From an uncultured Ruminococcus sp. (GTDB taxonomy: Bacteria > Bacillota > Clostridia > Oscillospirales > Ruminococcaceae), in NCBI GenBank assembly GCA_900538575.1, contig UPZA01000004.1, positions 1-64,000 of the forward strand: DNA of 64,000 nt. The letters are read 5' to 3'. Each line of letters begins with the position of its first letter. The stretch's first letter is position 1. Made by a program: the position numbers and the translations under genes. Below are positions 60,380 to 64,000 of this stretch, in pieces. Below the pieces are notes generated by a model that saw nothing but the letters and a program-made list of their open reading frames with translations, was not told where the DNA came from and searched no databases.

Positions 60380-60967
60380 TTATTTTTCTTTTATTCTACA
60401 TAAAATATTTTCTAATTCTTTACGGTCCATCATTGTATTGAGCACTTCAAGCATGCTGTTCGGAGTAAGAAGAGAAGGAAGTCTGAGAAATTTTAAAAGC
60501 TTTTTTCTTTTTTCAGAACTGTTTTTACCGCCTGAAAGACCAAGCTCAAACAGATCTGTTTTTGTAAGTCTTACCCTGCTTTCAGCAGCAGACGACATAA
60601 CGCCCGCCTTATCAAATGCGTCAAGGATAATTTTACAGTCGATTCCCTCAACTCCAAGCTTTCCCTCTGCCGACGGTTTTATCTTTCTTTTTTCCTTGCC
60701 CATAATATCGGGAATATAAACGTTTATAATTTTACCGTTTTTTATTGCTCCTCTTATATGATTTCTGATTAGAAAGCCCGCGCTGTCTGAATCCGTCATT
60801 ATAATTATTCCGGTTTTCTCGGCGTAATATTTTATAAGCTCAAGCTTCTCCTTATCTTTGAAAATATTAAATCCGTCAGTTGTAATAATAACTGCGTCGA
60901 TAATTGAAGACAGCTTTATTTTATCATACTTTCCCTCAACAATAATCGCTTGTTCGATTTTTATCAT
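60380..60967 (-). CDS. rnmV: Ribonuclease M5-like Toprim protein
   Basis: A 195-residue protein. Residues 5-90 are a Toprim domain with IIVEGKYDKIKLSS (catalytic Glu) and MTDSDSAGFLIRNHI (DxD metal site). The C-terminal half (ELGLSGGKNSSEKRKKLLKFL) matches the RNase M5 C-terminal domain. It matures 5S rRNA in Bacillus. There it sits beside ksgA; here it is between holA and a polysaccharide acetylation pair. Confidence 0.85.
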   Translation of the reverse strand: MIKIEQAIIVEGKYDKIKLSSIIDAVIITTDGFNIFKDKEKLELIKYYAEKTGIIIMTDSDSAGFLIRNHIRGAIKNGKIINVYIPDIMGKEKRKIKPSAEGKLGVEGIDCKIILDAFDKAGVMSSAAESRVRLTKTDLFELGLSGGKNSSEKRKKLLKFLRLPSLLTPNSMLEVLNTMMDRKELENILCRIKEK

Positions 60968-60976
60968 TTCAACCTC

Positions 60977-62026
60977 TTATTTTTTTCTTACGGCAATCAG
61001 CATTTCAGTTACAGTCTTTTCAAGAATAATTCTCGGAACGGCGCCTGTTTGTTTAAGGCTTCTGTCAGCATTCCTCAAGATACCGACACACTCCTTAAGA
61101 CTTTCCTGGGAAATCCTCCGGCTATCCTTGAAAGCATTATCAACTGCAAAGGATCTTCCTTTATATTCAAAATCACTTATAACATCAGAAGCTCGCTTTC
61201 CGGACGACATCGCAACACGCGCCCTGTAAAGATCCAAAAATGAAAGGGTTAAAGCGGCTACAACGGCAATCGGTTCAGCCTTCTTATCAATAAGCGAATC
61301 CAGAATTGAAATTGCAAGAGCAGGATTTATTAAAACTATCGCTTTTGAAAGCTTAAAAGCGTCCGTTTCAATTCTGCCGGAAACTATCTCGTCTATGTCC
61401 TCAGGTCTTATTTCCTCGTTTTCACGATATGCGCAAAGCTTTTCAAGCTCATTTTCTATCATCATAGAATCAGACAGACAATATTCTGCAAGCATTTCAG
61501 CAGTTTTTTTAGAAATAGTGCATCCAAGCCTTTCAGCTTTATCAATTATATATTTAATAGTCGAAGCTATCGTTTTTATTCCGCATTCGCATACTATACC
61601 CTTTTTAGAAATGCAGTCTATCAGCTTTTTGTTTTTGCCTGTAACCGATCTTTTTCCATTCTTAACATCAAATCCGGTTACATTTATCAGCAGCAGAGTA
61701 ACGTCCGATATGCTTTTTATATTATTTATAAGAATATCAAGATTATCAGCCGTAAGCTCTTCGGCATTCAAATCGTTTACCATGATAGCGTTCCACTGCG
61801 CAAGCATAGGACAAATTTCCATCATATCCGAAAGAGCGCTTATATCAATATTTTTGCCGCTTATCTTGGTTACTTCATTATTCCAGTTTTTCCCTAAATG
61901 CTTCTTAAGTATAGCTCTGGAAATGTTTTCAACAGCCAATATATCTTTTCCGTATATATAATATACGCTGCATAAGTTCCCAGATTTTAAGTCTTTGATA
62001 AGCTCCGCTGAACTTAGCTCAGCCAT
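60977..62026 (-). CDS. holA: DNA polymerase III delta subunit
   Basis: A 349-residue clamp-loader wrench. The N-terminal domain begins LIKDLKSGNLCSVYYIYGKDILAVEN, with the family block ISALSDMMEICPMLAQWNAIMVNDL. The AAA+-like lid and the C-terminal collar (RAQVAMSSGKRASDVI-type, ECVGILRNADRSLKQTGAVPRIILEKTV) follow. Delta opens the sliding clamp. It overlaps the comEC end by 8 bases, the usual order in Firmicutes. Confidence 0.9.
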   Translation of the reverse strand: MAELSSAELIKDLKSGNLCSVYYIYGKDILAVENISRAILKKHLGKNWNNEVTKISGKNIDISALSDMMEICPMLAQWNAIMVNDLNAEELTADNLDILINNIKSISDVTLLLINVTGFDVKNGKRSVTGKNKKLIDCISKKGIVCECGIKTIASTIKYIIDKAERLGCTISKKTAEMLAEYCLSDSMMIENELEKLCAYRENEEIRPEDIDEIVSGRIETDAFKLSKAIVLINPALAISILDSLIDKKAEPIAVVAALTLSFLDLYRARVAMSSGKRASDVISDFEYKGRSFAVDNAFKDSRRISQESLKECVGILRNADRSLKQTGAVPRIILEKTVTEMLIAVRKK

Positions 62027-63998
62027 TTTCCAGCCCCCTGTAATTCATAGTTCCGTCGCTTCTTGCCGTAAGTAAAATATTTGTTTTATACACCTTGTTT
62101 CCGGATTTTCCGTCGGTAAATTCAAATAAAAAATCCATGAATTTAACTTCAACCCTCATATTTACAATACTTACAGAATAGGCTTCATAATAGGCGTTCC
62201 AACTTGAATAATCCGAATATTTAGGAGTTTTACGGCATATTTTTGAACCATTTCTCATATACGTATCCGACGGAATAACAACATTTTTTACATTGCAAAG
62301 ACTCAGCTTATCATTATAGGCTGAAACAGCATGATAAGCATTATCCGTAATAATAAGATTATTTATTTCGGTGATTCCGCAGTTCTCAAGATATTTCTCT
62401 GCATATCGGCTATTTGACGCCTTTCCTGTAATATCAATTATATCCGCGGCATACCCCTTTGAAACAATTATAACGCCAACATCATTTTTTCCGAGCAGGG
62501 CAATTTTAATAACCGTCGCACTATAATAATTATAAAAAACACATGTAAAAAATAAAAGCGCCGCTGAAACCACCGCGGTAATGGCGCTGTATTTACGGCT
62601 CTTAAAAATCAGATAAGCAGAGATACAGAAAATAAGTATAATTATCATAACAGCAGGTATAAAATCACCTATAAGCTTAGTATGAGTAAACTTATTTTTA
62701 CCTATAAGTCTTGAAAGATTCAAAACAATTCGGCATATAGCTCCCGATATTTTAAAAAGCAGTATAGGATTTATAAAAATCAGCATTGACGCAATCATTG
62801 CAATAAGCAGTGACAGCATGCAAAGAGGAGTTATAATCAGATTGCTAAGCGGAGCTATTGCTGAAAATTCACCGAAGCAAATTACCGACATCGGAGTAAC
62901 CGCCGCAGAAACGCACAGCATATATAGAATATTATTACGCGTCTTATTTAACCTTCCGAAGGAGTTTAAATTCCCGGTCATATAAGGACCAAATACGCCG
63001 GCTCCCAGCGCTCCGGAAACTGATAATAAAAATGACTGATTTATAATCATGAACGGATTAAAAAGAGTAAGCAGAATTACGGCGATACATACCGAATTTA
63101 GTGAATCAGTATAGCGGAAAAACAGCGGCGCAGAATTTACCAAAGTCATCATTACAAACGCTCTCATAATAGACGGGGACATTCCGCAGCACAGAGCGAA
63201 AAGAATCATAAATATTTCAGAAATAGCAAATTCCAAAAGCTTACTAGTGCCGAATTTACGAAGCAGGAATGTTATTAACGTGCAGAAAAGAACAATATGC
63301 AGACCGGAAACAGCAGTAACATGACCTATGCCTGTCCGGTAGAGCATGGTTTTATCATTCTGGTCAATTCCGGATTTATCACCGAAAAGCATTCCCTTGA
63401 GCATGCCGCTTTCATCTGACGGAACAGACGAGTCTATGGCTCCGCTCACATTTTCTCGAAATTTATACAGCATTTTCCGCAGAGAAAATCCTGATGTTTT
63501 CTTAATCTCCATTAAAGAAACATCGTCAGACTGGAGGTAAATTCCGTCGGACTTGTAATAATCAAGTCCGCTGAATAAATAACTATTTTCAGGCAATTCA
63601 GGAATACATTTTAAACTTATTTTATCTCCTACATCACAGTCTGAAGCGTCGGTATAAATTATAATCTGTGCTTGCTGTAAACCGTTGATTTTCCCTTTTA
63701 AAAAATATCTGGATTTGTTTTCGGCATAATCCTTATAGTCAGTTACAACTCCGCTAAAATTTATTTCTTGTCCGGCAAAATCAATAATATTTTTATAGAC
63801 CGTGCTATTATAAGCGCCGTAATAGCAGAAAGCCATAAAATATACGACAAGCATAAAAATAATGGCTTTTAGATTAAAACGGAACAATACTTTAAAAAGT
63901 AACGCGGAAATTAATGCCGCAGGAACTGCAATATACAAATGCCCGGAAAAAGCGGCTGCAATAAGTCCGGCAGCCCAAGCAGTCCCTGCATACGCCAT
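62019..63998 (-). CDS. comEC: ComEC/Rec2 DNA-uptake channel (start at or beyond the right edge)
   Basis: At least 659 residues. About 10 membrane helices; the competence domain includes MLFGDKSGIDQNDKTMLYRTGIGHVTAVSGLHI (about 207-239), the most conserved ComEC motif, and GMSPSIMRAFVMMTL. A C-terminal outer domain related to metallo-beta-lactamases (about 500-655) lacks the HxHxDH metal motif and looks degenerate. Homologues usually start with a few basic residues before the MAYAGTAWAAG-like segment, so the real start may lie just outside. It transports single-stranded DNA during transformation. Confidence 0.88.
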   Translation of the reverse strand: MAYAGTAWAAGLIAAAFSGHLYIAVPAALISALLFKVLFRFNLKAIIFMLVVYFMAFCYYGAYNSTVYKNIIDFAGQEINFSGVVTDYKDYAENKSRYFLKGKINGLQQAQIIIYTDASDCDVGDKISLKCIPELPENSYLFSGLDYYKSDGIYLQSDDVSLMEIKKTSGFSLRKMLYKFRENVSGAIDSSVPSDESGMLKGMLFGDKSGIDQNDKTMLYRTGIGHVTAVSGLHIVLFCTLITFLLRKFGTSKLLEFAISEIFMILFALCCGMSPSIMRAFVMMTLVNSAPLFFRYTDSLNSVCIAVILLTLFNPFMIINQSFLLSVSGALGAGVFGPYMTGNLNSFGRLNKTRNNILYMLCVSAAVTPMSVICFGEFSAIAPLSNLIITPLCMLSLLIAMIASMLIFINPILLFKISGAICRIVLNLSRLIGKNKFTHTKLIGDFIPAVMIIILIFCISAYLIFKSRKYSAITAVVSAALLFFTCVFYNYYSATVIKIALLGKNDVGVIIVSKGYAADIIDITGKASNSRYAEKYLENCGITEINNLIITDNAYHAVSAYNDKLSLCNVKNVVIPSDTYMRNGSKICRKTPKYSDYSSWNAYYEAYSVSIVNMRVEVKFMDFLFEFTDGKSGNKVYKTNILLTARSDGTMNYRGLENG

Positions 63999-64000
63999 TT

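Overview
The window looks like a chromosomal segment of a low-GC, endospore-forming, anaerobic gut Firmicute, probably a fibre-degrading Ruminococcaceae/Oscillospiraceae-type organism. The evidence is dipicolinate synthase (dpaB), an alpha/beta-type small acid-soluble spore protein, [FeFe]-hydrogenase maturases (HydG, HydF), two dockerin-bearing secreted proteins (a GH5 glycosidase and a transglutaminase-like protein), and a sortase-assembled pilus locus. Most genes are on the minus strand. I saw no rRNA, tRNA or CRISPR array. The genus assignment is inference.

Left edge (1-1.34 kb): the start of an apparently integrated element. A replication-initiator/replisome-organiser gene runs off the left edge. 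It carries five tandem 23-bp iteron-like repeats inside its coding sequence, next to an AT-rich stretch, and is preceded by a tiny coupled leader ORF and a small gene. The element abuts the last ~30 codons of dpaA, whose remainder is missing from the window. The intact dpaB follows. This looks like an insertion into a sporulation gene.

2-4.3 kb: an XRE regulator, a zinc-ribbon membrane protein and a coiled-coil membrane protein, the last with a leader hairpin. 4.5-11.4 kb: a complete D-allose module (LacI regulator, AlsA, AlsC, AlsE, AlsK, AlsB, RpiB) with two matching LacI-type operators. It should import allose and convert it through allose-6-P and allulose-6-P to fructose-6-P. 11.5-19.6 kb: a GNAT gene with a decayed downstream frame, a sugar-phosphate transferase, secA, then a Nudix-nth-GH5 operon. 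19.7-23 kb: a sodium/solute symporter, then a transglutaminase-dockerin gene followed directly by a 46-residue ORF that is essentially only a sortase sorting signal.

23-32.3 kb: hydF, hydG and a TM1266-type regulator behind a terminator-bearing leader; a MacB-like ABC transporter; a PHP phosphatase, an Lrp regulator, an aminotransferase and ispE; then a SASP gene. 32.4-42.4 kb: the pilus operon, read right to left: coiled-coil protein, signal peptidase I, 1503-residue adhesin, major pilin, class C sortase, minor pilin, second sortase. 42.5-49.1 kb: clpC, a Cys/Gly-rich small protein, an NSS transporter, an AI-2E-family permease and nadA. 49.2-57.8 kb: a polar amino-acid ABC importer, a FemAB-like transferase, and a MarR-controlled heterodimeric ABC exporter operon ending in a cytidylate-kinase-like gene. 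57.8-64 kb: a tightly packed comEC-holA-rnmV-MBOAT-DHHW operon, with comEC reaching the right edge.
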